Notes under the pieces: generated by a model
What the model saw: the letters and a program-made list of their open reading frames with translations, nothing else
Database searches by the model: none
Told to the model about the DNA's origin: nothing
NCBI RefSeq assembly: GCF_026151205.1
Contig: NC_087073.1
Coordinates: forward strand, 5,477,001 to 5,541,000
Direction of reading: 5' to 3'
Source of the DNA: Bolinopsis microptera
Lineage: Eukaryota; Ctenophora; Tentaculata; Lobata; Bolinopsidae
DNA: 64,000 nucleotides
Shown here: positions 48,158 through 59,081 of the stretch, one piece after another
Layout: each line of letters starts with the position of its first letter
How positions within the stretch are numbered: position 1 is the stretch's first letter
Program-made: the position numbers and the translations under genes

Positions 48158-48480
48158 ACTTGTGCCAGCTAAACGGACATCCTGATTTATATTTGATTGA
48201 TCAGTATTGAAAATAAGGTTATATGCAATAGAGTTCAGCAAGAGTAGAGAACTGGTAAAGATGTAATCAATGCAGACGAACATATAGTAACCAATCAAAC
48301 ATCACAATTTAACAAAACGCAGTTAAAATCATGGTAATCGTTCGTTCAGCTAGGATAATAGACAGAAACACATCATGGGTAAAAATAAAATAAATTATTG
48401 GATTCTTAGAGAATAACATTTGAATAAAAGCTACTCAGTGACTTAATAAATTATCTGTCCGTCGACCCAGTCACACGAAA

Positions 48481-50828
48481 TCAAAAGCACTTCAAAGCAA
48501 TTCTAAGATTCTTCTTCTCCTCTGCATTTAACTCAGGTTTAAGGAAATGTTTCAGAAACACTTTGATCCCATTTTTAAGATTGTCTAGAGGTAACGGTTG
48601 TAAACGTCCAAATATTTCAGTTATCAGAACCTCTGATACATTCAAAATCTTACGGAATAATTCTTTGAAAAAGTCAACATCATCAGTGCCAATCTCTGCA
48701 AAATTTACGATTTTAAGAACTGATAATGAAATAGTTTTGTTTGAGATCAAGGATGACAAAAGTAAAATAAAGTTCCTAGTTTTGGTAGCATTCAGAGACT
48801 TCAGATCCTTCAACCTGTCCCAAATTGAAAACTGCATGGTTATCTGATAATTCTTACTATGTTCACAAAACTTCTTGATAACATTGACATAGTAAGGATT
48901 GAAAGTCTTACACTTCAAAGCACATAGAACAGTCACATAAATGATCTCTCGCTCTTGCTTGTCCTTGACATTGAGTTTCATCATCTTCACAAAGCAATGC
49001 TCGTAGTCCTCTGAGGACATCAAAACACAGAAAACATTCCGTCTAACCTCTGTGTTCATGTGGTTCTTCTTAGCAAGTGCCAGCAACTTACTATCAAACT
49101 CCACCTGTTTCACCTTTCTATTCTCTTCCAACCCGGTCCAAGCGGCCCCTATAACCCACCACCTTCCTTTAGTTTTAGCGTCCAGCAGGTCTCTTAATGT
49201 GACTTGGAGGTTGTTTGGAGCTTGTTTTACTGCAGCTTTGTACGCTTTCTGGATCTCAGTAATATCAGATTTGTCGTAGTTTGGAATTTTGTTGACGTTG
49301 TTGTTCTTCACTGCGGTTAGTGTTTCGACAAACCAAATGAATCGCGATGATTTTTCTTTGATTTTGGCACCAGTTTCATTGACAATCTGAACAATGTCTT
49401 TCAGTGCTTGAGGATCATCTTTGCGGATATCGAGCCCGACAGATTTGAAGATGTAAAGCAGAACTTCTAAATCAGCCTCAGTAAAAGATTTCAACAGAGT
49501 TCTAATGATTTCAAATATCAAGTTGCAGGACACGACTTTCAAAGCATATAGAAAGCAAATCATCGAAACAATGTTGTTGAGCAGTTTTCCGTGTCTTTCA
49601 GTCATCTCTTCGGTAAGTTTCTCAGCTAGATCCTCAAGCAATGGACTAACAAACTCGGGACCAATATTAGCCGTCATACAAGCGATGAGTAATATGTGCT
49701 CAGCACACAACCTAGCGGGCATGATGGTGTTGATGAGGAGTGACCGGGAGACAGCCTCTAGGATTGCCCTGTTCACTTCTCCTCGGGGGTAGTCTTGATA
49801 CACGAGTTCAACGTCGGTTAAAATCTGTTTGATGTTTGAGGTAGAGACTTTGTTGACGTAACCTCGTATTTTCCTTTTCAAGATAGCGTTAGGATCAAGG
49901 TTTCTAAGGTGAGGTGGTAAATATGTTGTGGGGGCAGGGGTTTCAACCTTCGTTATAGATGAATTTGTTTCCTCTTCGTTATTAAGAGCATCACCTTCTG
50001 CGTCTTTCTCGACGTTAGTTTCTGCTTCATCTTGCAATCCTCATCAGAGAATTCTTCATCTTCTGGAGGTATTTCTTCAGCATCTTCTTCTCCTCCTGAC
50101 ATGGGAGTGTCCTCATCAAACCCACCTTCCTCATCCATAGAAAACTCTTCATCAACCTGATCCTCCTCACCGAAATCATCAAAATCAGAATCATCATCTT
50201 CACCTTCGTCAGGTTTCTTGGTTTCATCGCCAGAGTCATCAAGATCTTTAAATAAGTCGTCAGCAGCAGATTCCGCTAGCTCTTTTTGCTTCTCCTTTTT
50301 CTTGCTGTCGTCTTTGAAATGCAAGACATAGCCTAGACCATCTGCATCTATTGACTTGGGTGTTATGTCGTCTCCTTTCTTTCTAAAACCCAAGCGTTTA
50401 CCCATATCTTTAATAACTCTATCCTCTTTCTTATTGGCAACCTCGGCTTCTTCTGGAGTCATTTTACTGCTTCCAGCAGATTTGTAAATCATGTCTTGTT
50501 TAGACTGTAACGACTGAATATTCTCTCTGCTGACGACTAAGGTCTTTTTGGGTTTATTCTTTTTCTCTTTGCTCACCTTATCATTATTATTGACTGCTTT
50601 GCCAGGCTCCCCAGCTTCAGGAAGTTGTGCTCCTGCTTTCAGGAGAATGTGTGTTATCCTTTTCTCCTTCTTAGCTTCTTTCTTAAGCTTTCTTTCCTTT
50701 TTTCTGTCTAGTTGAAACTTAGGTTTGCCGATTCTTTGACCAGATCGGTTCTTTTGCTTTTCTCCGCCAACAAGACTAGCAATACTGCCCGCAAACCTCT
50801 CCATGTTAGCTTGTCTCTTCCGCACCAT
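48481..50828 (-). CDS. NOM1: NOM1/Sgd1 nucleolar MIF4G-MA3 protein
   Basis: The gene appears as one coding exon in two overlapping frames: 50828 to about 50037, then about 50037 to 48481, together about 782 aa if one base is restored at the TT near 50036. The N-terminus is Lys/Arg-rich (ERKLKKEAKKEKR), followed by an acidic Asp/Glu tract. YLPPHLRNLDPNAILKRKIR leads into the MIF4G domain (GEVNRAILEAVSRSLLINT, PARLCAEHILLIACM). A helical linker, and then a C-terminal MA3-type domain with RRNVFCVLMSSEDYEHCFVK, follow. NOM1 binds eIF4A-like DEAD-box helicases in the nucleolus and is needed for 40S biogenesis and for nucleolar PP1 targeting. A strong acceptor (TTCATTTCAG) lies three bases before the ATG. 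Confidence 0.9.
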
Positions 50829-50932
50829 TTTCTGAAATGAAGAAGTGTGAAACAAGGTTTGCCTTCCTGTTCATAATATCTACATAATATCTTCAATTAG
50901 TTCAATGAAATATATTCGAAATCGTCGTATAT

Positions 50933-51346
50933 AAGTTAAACAAGGATCTGAAACTACTAGGTTCCGTACAGACTCAACTCTGCACCCGTGTCAATATGTT
51001 CATTATATGCAAGCCTCTTGATTTATAATCACCGAGTCTAGTAATTGTTTAAGAGAGTTCTCTGGCAGTTACGAAACTCGAGAGACTGTGGGATACTGAA
51101 GGGAAAGGAAGCAGTTCTAACGAGCTCTTCTCAAACACAAGGATATATTCTTGTGAACTCGGCTAGTATATATGAAACATTTGTCATGGAGTTGTAGAGG
51201 GAGTTATGTGCCTCGCCGGGCTAAAGTAGTGGATGACCTTGCTGTACGGCAAGTTAAACAAGGATCTGAAACTACTAGGTTCCGTACAGACTCAACTCTG
51301 CACCCGTGTCAATATGTTCATTATATGCAAGCCTCTTGATTTATAA
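50933..51346. repeat. Pair of 96-bp direct repeats (50933-51028 and 51251-51346)
   Basis: Both copies begin AAGTTAAACAAGGATCTGAA and end CCTCTTGATTTATAA with no difference that I see, and they flank 222 bp of unique sequence. The layout could be a small terminal-repeat retroelement or a simple duplication. No TG...CA ends or short target repeat are visible. Confidence 0.75.
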
Positions 51347-51397
51347 GCCAATATTTAATCCAATCCGAAAATTGCGTTTAAAATATTTGTGCTTAAT

Positions 51398-51712
51398 TTG
51401 ACCTTTCGATTCCTTAGTTGAGAAAACCGGCCACTCCCTGATCTTGAGGTTTGGTACAGTGGTTCCTTAGACAATTATCCTCATTTATTATGTGACCGAT
51501 TTTTTTTTATTTGACTCGGTTCTCGAATTATGAGGTTAACCAGCTAAATTTTCCGAATTTTTGACATGGTTAACCTCATAATTCAAGAACCGAGTCAAAT
51601 AACAAAAATCGCTCACATAATAAATGAGGATAATTGTCTAAGGAACCACTGTACCAAACCTCAAGATCAGGGATTGGCCGGTTTTCTAAACTAAGATATC
51701 GAAAGGTCAAAA
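51398..51712. mobile_element. Palindromic MITE with about 145-bp arms
   Basis: Inverted arms run from TTTGACCTTTCGATT to its complement, centred near 51554. Within them TA-CAGTGGTTCCTTAGACAA and its complement ending ACTG-TA resemble pogo/Tigger termini, but complementarity extends beyond them, so the true ends are uncertain. Confidence 0.75.
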
Positions 51713-51900
51713 AAGTTACAGCCGTTTAAAGATCCAGTTCAACATGTAATTACAGGTAAACCTCAAAATTTAGCGTGCGATATCTCAGGAACGCAAGGTC
51801 AGATTTTGATCTGGTTTTTTTCTTCTTGTTCGTCTCCAGCAGCTATTATCAAATATGTGAAAACTAGAAAAGTGCCATTTACCCCCCCCCCCCTCTGGCC

Positions 51901-52376
51901 TTAACACGATAATTGATTCAAAACATTAAGGTAACTAGTAGTGGAAATAATACCGTTCTTATCTAATTCTGCTTGCTTTTGTAGACGGTCAGCTAACTTT
52001 TTCTGGTAACGGTCGATGTCGCGAACAGCACCTGTCTTTAATTTCTGAAGAAATGAGGTGTAATAATCAAAATTAAATGTAGCACATTCGGCCCACAGCC
52101 AGACCCAATACATCATGACAGTCAATAGAGGTCCACAAATTTGGAACAACTTTATCTGCCATATCAGTAATAACTGAACTACACAAGGGTTAAGTTTAAC
52201 TGCTAAAGTTTATCTCCAGAAACTCGTCTAAATAGAATCTGTAAGTTACAGAAGACAAATGGTAGTCAGTGTAGTACCTTTTTATCTGATCTCTCAGTGA
52301 TGTAGACGTATCCACTGAACGTGAGGAAGAATGCTGAGCAGCCGAAGAAGATCACGTGAGAATGTCGGAGACCCAT
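51901..52376 (-). CDS. Small two-helix membrane protein, function unknown
   Basis: Two exons (52376-52278 and 52155-51901, phase 0) encode 117 aa. TM1 is near residues 7-26 (VIFFGCSAFFLTFSGYVYI), a short polar loop (TERSDKK) ends exon 1, and TM2 is near residues 36-58 (PLLTVMMYWVWLWAE). A basic amphipathic helix follows (RDIDRYQKKLADRLQKQAE), and the tail ends in LSC. The size and layout fit small organelle-membrane assembly factors, but I do not recognise a family. The intron has clean GT-AG borders and both exons keep one frame, which argues for a real gene. It lies upstream of NOM1 on the same strand. Confidence 0.6.
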
Positions 52377-55300
52377 TTATCAAACATTTAGACTTCAATT
52401 TTATAAATTAGAGGTTAACAGGTCAGCTGATCATAATTCATAAACACAAAAACAAATTTATAAATTGTATTAGAAATTAGACACATTTTCGAGAAGTAAA
52501 AAGAGTGAGTAAAACTACAATCAGACACTCAGCGGAGATGCTGGTACTGGTCAGATGGTCACTTATTAATGAGAAGGAGTGCTCAGTGAAGTGGCGAACA
52601 TTTCCACGTTTTGGAATTTCTTTTGATTAATGGCAAACTGGGCGAAATCGAAACACGTCAATGTTTCATCATTATAAACCGTCTAAGATTGTGTTGGGCT
52701 GTAATTCAATAATCCTGATGTGGAAACTGTCTTAAAACTTTAAAATAATCAATATCAGATTGGCCTCCATTTATTTCTCAGGAGGTAATCAAATCTGGTT
52801 AAGAGTTCACTTGTAAATCAACTTCGTAAGCGGACGATAAATCGTAAAATCAATACAACTACTCCAGTAGCAGGCAGGGGTTGAGTGTGCACTTCATTGC
52901 ATAGAGTTTTTTGCTACTAAATCGGGTTAAATAGGTCATTGGTAACTCAAATCACCGAGGGGCACAATTTGTATCGCTATTCCCAGTCCTACAGGGCGAA
53001 ATTTCTAAATTGCCCTCAGTCGCAAATTTGGGATTTTTGTATCTCGGCTTCTAAAAGACTTAGAGACTTGAATATTGGCTCAAAATAACTGCAATAGCCT
53101 TATTTATATACAAGTTATGAAGCAATATAAGGTCTCAAGTGCCTAGTTGTAAAGATATTAACGAAAAACTGTTTTTTGGCTCATCGCAGCCTGAATTACC
53201 GGATTATTTTTGTATCTCGAGCTACAAAGGTCGCAGAAACTTCTCTGATATTGAAAAATATTCGCACTGAAGCACTGAGCACATTTATATAAGACTTATG
53301 AATTATTATATGCTCTAAAATGCTTATCTGTAGAGATATTAGCAAAAATCGGTAATTTTGGCTATACCAATTCAAATTTGGTAATTCGTTTTGTCTTTTT
53401 GTTGCAAATTTTCACGTTGCAATTTTCAAGATGCGGTTTGTGGCTATCGATAGGGCTTTATATGCTATTGTATGGTTTTGATACGATCCTTCAGCACCTG
53501 ACATAGGCAATAGGGGTCACAAACCCTGAAATTTCAGGAACTGCGTGCAGTGGCCGAGATTAATATTTGATAATTACTTGAACTCTTGACTCACATACAT
53601 CTTTTCAACGGTTAGTTGGACATCTTAAGCCAGTATTTAACGTTCAGTAAAACTTTTGATGTATTTGTAGCTCAGGTGATGTGCCCCATAACCTCACGCC
53701 TGAGTGACAGTGGGCCTTATCGATCATGAGCCACAAATCACAATGACTTTGGGCCTCAGTGACAAGGGCATTCGTACTCTTGGCTTAAATTGGCTCTTTG
53801 TTAGTATCATCAATCAGGTTTATAACTTCTATAGAAGTTAGATATAGATATATATCTATATCTATATCAGATGATATAGATATCATCTGCCGGTCCAGTG
53901 TCCACCTGTCTCTTTGAGATTCATTATTACTTCAAGTTCAGTCATTTCGCTTCTGTTTAACTGTAGGCGTAATAAGGGACTTCAGTCCAGCAATATCTCT
54001 AGATTTAGCAATATCTGGTTTCGCTATTAATTGTGTTCAACAAGCAAGTTTGTAAGTTTTCAGTCCTACTGCCCAAAAATATTGGCCCCCAGATCACTGG
54101 TAATGCTGGAGTACTGGTATAATGCACATTGCACATGTGGTAATGCTGATTTTTGCTTAACATAGCTCTTTTTAAAAATTTTAAGTTCGTTTTCAGCAGT
54201 CTTCTCTATCATACTGGCCTTTATCTATACAAATATAATCTTGATCCTGGGCTCTACAGGTTACCGAATGTCCATCTCAGCATATATACAACTTAAATTG
54301 AGTCATAAATTAGATTTATGTGGGGCACAGAGTCACTGAGGGACAGGTATCGTTGGGCCCGAAGTTCTAGGACCCAAAGTTGCAGGTGCCACAGGTCCTG
54401 GGGCTTACAATAATTGGGGCACGAGGTTGGTAGACATTCGATAACCTGTAGAGCCCAGGTTCAAGATTATATTTAGAGATAAAGGAGGTGAATCTGTTTT
54501 TATGCCAGTATGACAGGGAAAAGTCCTGCTGAAAAAGGAACTTAAAAAAGAGCTATGTTAAGCAAAAAATCAGCATTACCATGTACAATGTGCATTACCA
54601 GTACTCCAGCATTACCAGTGATCTGGGGGCCAATATTTTGGGGCAGTAGGACTGAAAACTTACAATCTTGCTTGTTGAACACAATTAATAGCGAAACCAG
54701 ATATTGCTAAATCTAGAGATATTGCTGGACTGAAGTCCCTTATTACGCCTACAGTTAAACAGAAGCGAAATGACTGAACTTGAAGTAATAATGAATCTCA
54801 AAGAGACAGGTGGACACTGGACCGGCAGATGATATCTATATCATCTGATATAGATATAGATATATATCTATATCTAACTTCTATAGAAGTTATAAACCTG
54901 ATTGATGATACTAACAAAGAGCCAATTTAAGCCAAGAGTACGAATGCCCTTGTCACTGAGGCCCAAAGTCATTGTGATTTGTGGCTCATGATCGATAAGG
55001 CCCACTGTCACTCAGGCGTGAGGTTATGGGGCACATCACCTGAGCTACAAATACATCAAAAGTTTTACTGAACGTTAAATACTGGCTTAAGATGTCCAAC
55101 TAACCGTTGAAAAGATGTATGTGAGTCAAGAGTTCAAGTAATTATCAAATATTAATCTCGGCCACTGCACGCAGTTCCTGAAATTTCAGGGTTTGTGACC
55201 CCTATTGCCTATGTCAGGTGCTGAAGGATCGTATCAAAACCATACAATAGCATATAAAGCCCTATCGATAGCCACAAACCGCATCTTGAAAATTGCAACG

Positions 55301-56196
55301 TGAAAATTTGCAACAAAAAGACAAAACGAATTACCAAATTTGAATTGGTATAGCCAAAATTACCGATTTTTGCTAATATCTCTACAGATAAGCATTTTAG
55401 AGCATATAATAATTCATAAGTCTTATATAAATGTGCTCAGTGCTTCAGTGCGAATATTTTTCAATATCAGAGAAGTTTCTGCGACCTTTGTAGCTCGAGA
55501 TACAAAAATGATCCGGTAATTCAGGCTGCGATGAGCCAAAAAACAGTTTTTCGTGAATATCTTTAAAACTAGGCACTTGAGACCTTATATTGCTTCATAA
55601 CCTGTATATAAATAAGGCTATTGCGGTTATTTTAAGCTAATGTTCAAGTCTCTAAGTCTTTTAGAAGCCGAGATACAAAAATCCCAAATTTGCGACTGAG
55701 GGCAATTTAGAAATTTCGCCCTGTAGGACTGGGACTAGCGATTCAAATTGTGCCCCTCGGTGATTTGAGTTACCAATGACCTATTTAACCCGATTCAGTA
55801 GCAAAAAACTCTATGCAGTGAAGTGCACACTCAACCCCTGCCTGCTACTGGAGTAAACAGGCAAATCCAAAAAAATATTCGGTCCTATACTAACCAGCTT
55901 AATCGTTGTGGTTTTATATACAAAAATATTACATTTTTAATCAAAACTTATGGGCACTAAAAATCTGCATGCATTTAATCATCTAGTTAAGTCAACAAAC
56001 TATGACGATGACATCAATTGTACCTCCAGATGGCTTTGAGTCTATTGATCATTGTTTGAAAGTGCTGTGTCATGTAGTTCGTTGTAGGGTCTAGTTTTAG
56101 TGAATTTAATGTCGAACTTTTCCTGTCATGATGCGTGTCTGTATTGTATAACAGAGAGTGACGTCACAGTGTGACAGCCCTCACAACGCAGCTCAA
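52377..56196. other. Gene-free interval filled mainly by a 3-kb foldback element
   Basis: Apart from the foldback at 52862-55853, the flanks hold AT-rich sequence and the 3' flank of the first BTB gene. No gene recognised. Confidence 0.5.
52862..55853. mobile_element. 3-kb foldback element, arms about 1.4 kb, TA-flanked
   Basis: The sequence from CTCCAGTAGCAGGCAGGGGT is repeated inverted at the other end (CCCCTGCCTGCTACTGGAG), with near-perfect complementarity along about 1.4 kb per arm. TA flanks each end (52860-52861, 55854-55855). The central spacer is about 150 bp around 54358. Small differences (single substitutions and short indels) separate the arms. No open frame of note. Confidence 0.92.
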
Positions 56197-57969
56197 CTAC
56201 GCTGATAAAGTGCTCGATTCTGATCCAAAATAAACAACAATACTTATCTCAGGAGGAGTACCAAATCTAAGATTACTATTATATGTCAGGACACCGTGTC
56301 TTGACGGCGGGAGCATTTCCTTATCAGCAAAACCAAGAAAACGGTACCGAACATAACTCACGTAATCTGATGGTGGACGCCCACCCTCGCTAAATGCAAA
56401 TAACATGTTCGCTCCCCAACACCAGTATGTAGACGTTGCATCTTTACATGGTTTACCGTACCATGTTATCGGTGTGTCTTTGTGGTAATTACCACTTGAT
56501 TTTATATCAAGAGCTAGATGGAAATCTCCGAACCCAGAAGATGTTTCTTCGTGAAAATGTAGGTCATCAGGGTAGAGATCAGGATCAGTAACAAGCTGTA
56601 TATTGAAAGAATCATCTTGTTCACCCGAAGCAGCAGTAACACGCAGGATGAAGCCGCAGTGCCCCTCTCTTTGACAGTCAAATCTACCCAATCTATCCTG
56701 TTTGAATTTAAACTTGATGTCGTGATCTCTACTAAATAGTGCATCAGGTGTGTATTCAGAGGTAGAAACGATACGATTATAGCTGAGCTTATTTTCAGTT
56801 ACCATGTGGACATTCTTTAGTATCTTAGCAGTGAAACCACCATATACCGGATTATTCTTGTATTCCGTATCAATGTACTCACGAGGTAAAGGATCCCAAC
56901 CTCTACTTTTCATAATATCAGAAAACTTAGTCACAAATTGGTTTGTGATTGTAACAAATGGATTGTTTGTTGGAAAAAGGGATTTATAAAACAACCAGCA
57001 GAAAACAGCATCGTAGAAAATGTAGCTGTTTGTAACGAGCGGAGATTCTTCTAAGAAAGTTGCAAGAGTTTTCAGATCATTAATATCTTGTAACTGCTGA
57101 AAATTGTGGAATGAGTAAGGAACATACTCTGCCTTTTTTAACACTACTTTACTTTCAGATGAAGCACTATAGAACCGTTTGAGAAGTCCAACAATCAACT
57201 TGAAATCCTCTTTTGATGGATTGTCAATACTCTCCAATTTCTCAATTAATTCCAGATACAAAGGCTTGTGAGCTGCTTCACGCGATGAAAATGTTACATT
57301 CTCCAATATGCATCGAGTGTTGGGATCAATAACACAATTGTTATTTTCCAGGTGATTTACTAGAACTTGTATCAGAATGTATTCCTCTTTTCCTGTCATC
57401 TCGATTATCACATCAAGAGTTGTTGAAGGGCAAGATGAAATGTCACTGAGATACTTTGTTACAAAAGTTTTAGTGCAAGTTATCAGAGATGTAAACTTTG
57501 TGATAACTAATTCAACAAAGTTTCTCTTTTTTAGTGTAATGAACATGAACATTGCCTCTTCAAACACAAACAGTTGCTCAGTATAGTTGTTCACATTCAC
57601 AGTTTCTGTTAAAGATTTGAAGTATTTGTAGCATCTGTCAACAATCCAAGCAACATCAAAAACATGGCCCATTTTGTTCACTTCACGAAAATTAGACCTT
57701 GAGATCTTCTTTACGTCCCCAGAATATGAAGCCTCAAGAAAACATTGAACTGCATCTTTGGAGAAATCTTGTACTTCAATAGTGGATTGGAAAAGATTTG
57801 TAGTTAAATTCTCAATAACTGGGCTGTTGTAAGAGATTATCATAGAGTTGGCTAGAAGTTCTTCTCCACTTTCAAGTAGAAACTTGAGATTACTGTGAGA
57901 TGGAGATCCAAGATATTGGACCCCGAAATCCATGGGTACCTGTACTTTGGGGATTATCACCGTCATCAT
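56197..57969 (-). CDS. BTB/POZ-BACK domain protein, copy 1
   Basis: An intronless frame of 590 aa. Residues about 25-115 form a BTB/POZ domain: SNLKFLLESGEELLANSMII, then SYNSPVIENL and DAVQCFLEASYSGDV. Residues about 125-235 look like a BACK domain. The C-terminal region, with repeated aromatic-glycine patches (ITWYGKPCKDATSTYWCWGA) and ending near ISIVVYF, is not recognised. BTB-BACK proteins commonly act as dimeric substrate adaptors for Cullin-3 ubiquitin ligases. There is no Kelch repeat. It is one of at least two tandem copies. The start (ATG ATG) and promoter-proximal sequence are shared with copy 2. CTCCAG lies 11 bases upstream. Confidence 0.85.
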   Translation of the reverse strand: MMTVIIPKVQVPMDFGVQYLGSPSHSNLKFLLESGEELLANSMIISYNSPVIENLTTNLFQSTIEVQDFSKDAVQCFLEASYSGDVKKISRSNFREVNKMGHVFDVAWIVDRCYKYFKSLTETVNVNNYTEQLFVFEEAMFMFITLKKRNFVELVITKFTSLITCTKTFVTKYLSDISSCPSTTLDVIIEMTGKEEYILIQVLVNHLENNNCVIDPNTRCILENVTFSSREAAHKPLYLELIEKLESIDNPSKEDFKLIVGLLKRFYSASSESKVVLKKAEYVPYSFHNFQQLQDINDLKTLATFLEESPLVTNSYIFYDAVFCWLFYKSLFPTNNPFVTITNQFVTKFSDIMKSRGWDPLPREYIDTEYKNNPVYGGFTAKILKNVHMVTENKLSYNRIVSTSEYTPDALFSRDHDIKFKFKQDRLGRFDCQREGHCGFILRVTAASGEQDDSFNIQLVTDPDLYPDDLHFHEETSSGFGDFHLALDIKSSGNYHKDTPITWYGKPCKDATSTYWCWGANMLFAFSEGGRPPSDYVSYVRYRFLGFADKEMLPPSRHGVLTYNSNLRFGTPPEISIVVYFGSESSTLSA

Positions 57970-59081
57970 AGCAGGCTACACCTGGAGATATATTATGAGC
58001 TATTGATAAAATAATCGTTATTTGAATCATTTAAATTCGCTCCAAAATCCTATGTTCACTTTTAAATTAGCAAATGGGGCATCGTATCTGCCCATGTTAA
58101 ATGGGCGAACCCCATTGCACATGAATTGAGCATAACTCGATGATTTATTATAATTTGATTTTAAAAGTGACAGATGCTTTCTAAATTCTACAATCAACAC
58201 TTGCAAAGAGTATCATCAAGAAACAACTCATGAATTGAAAAAGAACGGAAATTTTGTGTCACAAAATTAGCATACAACGAATACCTAAAAAGAGCATCCA
58301 ATACCGACAAATCTAATCTTTTAAATTGTTACTGTTTAGTAAAATATACTATTGTAATAGATGCTTACAATTTGCATGCACTGAATTAATAAATTTTAAT
58401 AACAAATCGATAAAAAACAATTTCAAAAGAAGAAAATAAAGATTAACTAAGACTGTTTAGCTGTTTTTATGATAAATGCTAAATCACAAAACTAATAAAA
58501 TTGATCTCACAGTGCATGCACCCCTGAGAGTCGAGCTTGCTCGTTGATTAGTGGACTAAAAACATTAATATTATGTGTTAATGGTACATTCACAGGACTA
58601 CACATTACAAAACGATAACTCGCCTCTCCATCAGACATAAATGCTAAATCAATAATTAAGATAAACAAAGGTTAAAAAGCGTTACATTGAGCCATTAAAA
58701 TAATATAGTCATAGAACTAACAACTGTATAACTAATAATGGGTAAAAGAAACATTATCCAAATCCTTCACAGACACAAAATTATCATTACTATTGTATTG
58801 ACAAAATTAATAAAGATAGAAAGTACTAAGATCACGATACCACAGCGCTGGTTTTTAGTGTATTGGTCACTGTTTAGTGTCAGTGGTGTGTAGTGTTTAT
58901 CATGTTCTATAGTACACAGTTGATTGAAGACACTAGTTTTACTGCAGTTAACATCAGAGTTTCCCCTCTATGTGTCCGTATTGTATAACAGAGTGACACA
59001 GCTCAGTATTAGCAGCAGTATTTTCCTTATCCTCCCTGTTATCAGAGTTAATGTCTTTAATAGTTCCTTCAACCACTCTGA
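57970..59081. other. Intergenic spacer of the BTB tandem repeat
   Basis: Contains the 5' flank of BTB copy 1 and the 3' edge of copy 2. It is related to 60770-64000 once the insertions there are removed, so it serves as the uninterrupted reference copy. Confidence 0.6.
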
